Shown: one piece after another, positions 62,491 through 64,000 of the stretch
Layout of the letters: each line of letters begins with the position of its first letter
How positions within the stretch are numbered: position 1 is the first letter of the stretch
Assembly (NCBI GenBank): GCA_013399855.1
Contig: VXAY01007483.1
Span: 821,074-885,073, forward strand
Reading direction: 5' to 3'
DNA length: 64,000 nucleotides
Source: Oxyruncus cristatus
Lineage: Eukaryota; Chordata; Aves; Passeriformes; Cotingidae
The notes under the pieces: generated by a model
Told to the model about the DNA's origin: nothing
The model's database searches: none
What the model saw: only the letters and a program-made list of their open reading frames with translations
Position numbers and translations under genes: made by a program

Positions 62491-64000
62491 GTGCCGGGGG
62501 GTGGAAACCCTTTAATCTCTGCTCTAATGAGAGCTGGGCGAGGAGCGGGTGTCTGGAGACCGGTTTTGTCGGCGGCTGGTGCCATCCCCGCCCTGGGAGC
62601 CGTGTTTGCGTTCCCCTTGATGCCTCGTTCACAGCATCGCTCCCACATGACCTGGATGCTTTTCGGTGTCCCACGGTGTCCTTTAATTTGGGAATATTAT
62701 CTGTTCCTGGAAAGGTTAATTACAATAAAGGAGTGGATCTCTCTTCCCATTTCTTCACGGCATCATTTATTCTGCCTTTCATGTTTTGATCCCTTCAGTG
62801 CTTTGATCCCTCATTTCTGCCATCCTTAGATGGAAGAAAAAAGGAATACCCTGCCTGGGTATTCCTGGATAAGTGTGTCCCTAAGTGACATAAACTGAAA
62901 TTAGGGGGAAAAAATATGTTTTACAGCCTCAGGAGCTGTAGTGCCCACATGCCATTGGCACACCTGGCACAACCACAGGCTTTGCAAGGGCCAGCAGAAC
63001 GTCCCACTGGAGCCAAGGTGGCTGTGGAAGTGGACAGGTGACCACGTGCTGTGCTGCAGGGTCAGCAGGCACCAGGATAAGACCATCCCTGAGTGCTGCA
63101 GCCTGTGTTCCCAGGACCTGCATTGCTCTCAAGGCACTGACAGCATCACTGGTGAAAAACTGCCCTAATTTGCTGCTCTCATAATCAGGCCGAGGCGAAG
63201 CAGCAGCTTCTCCTGGCAGCAGCGGCTGCTCGTGAATCTTCCTTGTGGGAAACCTTCCTGAGATTCAGCGTGTGGGGAGGGCAGGAGAGAATCCTAAGGC
63301 CTTGGAATATCATCCTCTTCTGCTTCGGCTGCTACCCCAAGCACAGGAGATGCCCTCTGTGCTGTTTTAATTGGTTGCTGCTTGTAATTAGAGTTTATTT
63401 GTATTAATTAACTTCAATTATCTGTTTGCGAGTTGCTCCAAGTACACCATCAACATGTTTAGAACCACACAACCTCAAAGAGCCGGCTCCTACCTGAGGA
63501 AGCTGTGAGCTAAAAAACCAGACACACAGATAGAGCATGCTCCAATAATGCGTAATTTTTTTTTGTTAAGAAACCTATTGTGTGAACTTGATAATTAATA
63601 GTTGTCTTAGCTGCCAGCCCACTGACTGACCAGCACAGGTAAACAGGACTGGTGTTGTTATTAAATATTCTCATAATGAAGCATTTGACCTGGGAAAGCA
63701 CAGGAGGAGGTGGGTAGTCTTTGCCCAGGAGAGCTGGCAGTGAAGGAGATGGAGGCAGGGATGTGAGTGATGAGGAAACAGCCACACAGTCACTCTCTGA
63801 CTTTTTATGAGGCAATTGGTTTTATTAAGAGAAGATCAGTGGAAGGGGAAGGGAAAATGGAGCAGAAAGTGGTAAAAAATTGCATGAGAAGACAACCAGG
63901 AGTCAGAGAGGGCAGACACACCGTGAATTGGAGGGGTGGGGATTTGGGGCCGTGGAGGGAGCGGAAGGACACCGGGACAGCCACGTTCAGAATTAGCTCA
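62491..64000. other. Region right of the CpG island
   Basis: No coding exon is recognisable on either strand in these 1.5 kb. An AT-rich stretch at 63.37-63.43 kb contains TAATTA and TTAATTAA. A - strand AATAAA at 63.82 kb could end a gene lying further right. In mammals the gene upstream of AMZ1 is TTYH3 in the same orientation, so its 3' UTR would be expected here. This rests on synteny recalled from memory. Confidence 0.6.
63821..63826 (-). terminator. Possible poly(A) signal of the next gene to the right
   Basis: AATAAA on the - strand is preceded on that strand by sequence without long open frames. It may close the 3' UTR of a gene transcribed towards AMZ1 from beyond the window (TTYH3 by synteny). 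No coding sequence is present here to confirm it. Confidence 0.3.

Noticed and set aside
61716..62789. A 357-codon open frame on the + strand through the CpG island
   Set aside because: It is rich in G, A, R and P, contains two N bases and overlaps long frames on the other strand. High GC removes stop codons, and no domain or splice logic supports it.
63480..63500. Strong-looking - strand splice donor (CTTCCTCAG before GTAGGA)
   Set aside because: No adjoining open frame matches a known protein and no matching acceptor was found, so an exon of the next gene or of AMZ1 cannot be supported.

Overview
The window is vertebrate nuclear DNA, most likely from a bird. Its genes are split into short exons with consensus splice sites. 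It carries CR1-type LINE 3' ends (one with the ATTCTGTG tail typical of bird genomes), and both introns and spacers are moderate in size. I see no bacterial-style operons, CRISPR array, tRNA or rRNA. Three runs of N mark assembly gaps or ambiguous bases.

Two protein genes can be supported, and they converge tail to tail. On the + strand, positions 1 to about 41.35 kb hold GNA12, the Galpha12 subunit. Exon 1 lies off the left edge. Exon 2 (11516-11731), exon 3 (32942-32992) and exon 4 (34001-34570) rebuild residues 104-381, with numbering that matches the 381-residue mammalian protein exactly. A long 3' UTR follows, with an early poly(A) signal at 35.94 kb and a cluster of three at 41.20-41.35 kb. 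On the - strand, six coding exons from 54834 down to 46550 encode a complete 503-residue archaemetzincin-1 (AMZ1), a zinc peptidase. Its poly(A) signal lies about 120 bases after the stop. A CpG island at about 61.68-62.49 kb is the likely AMZ1 promoter.

The left 42 kb is AT-rich intron and 3' UTR. The 5 kb spacer between the genes holds several exact dyad-symmetric sequences, a GC-rich block and a MEF2/TATA-type motif. The right part is GC-richer and ends in the island, which abuts a degenerate minisatellite of about 35 bp. The last 1.5 kb has no recognisable coding exon. An AATAAA on the - strand at 63.82 kb could be the 3' end of the next gene; in mammals TTYH3 lies there, but this is only inferred.

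GNA12 acts at the plasma membrane, relaying receptor signals to RhoGEFs and RhoA. AMZ1 is a poorly understood peptidase. Nothing in the sequence suggests the two work together; they are neighbours by conserved synteny. I found no convincing new system. The most unusual features are the 10-bp-phased inverted hexamer array at 44.27-44.31 kb, the minisatellite beside the CpG island, and a perfect 20-bp palindrome just past the GNA12 3' end.
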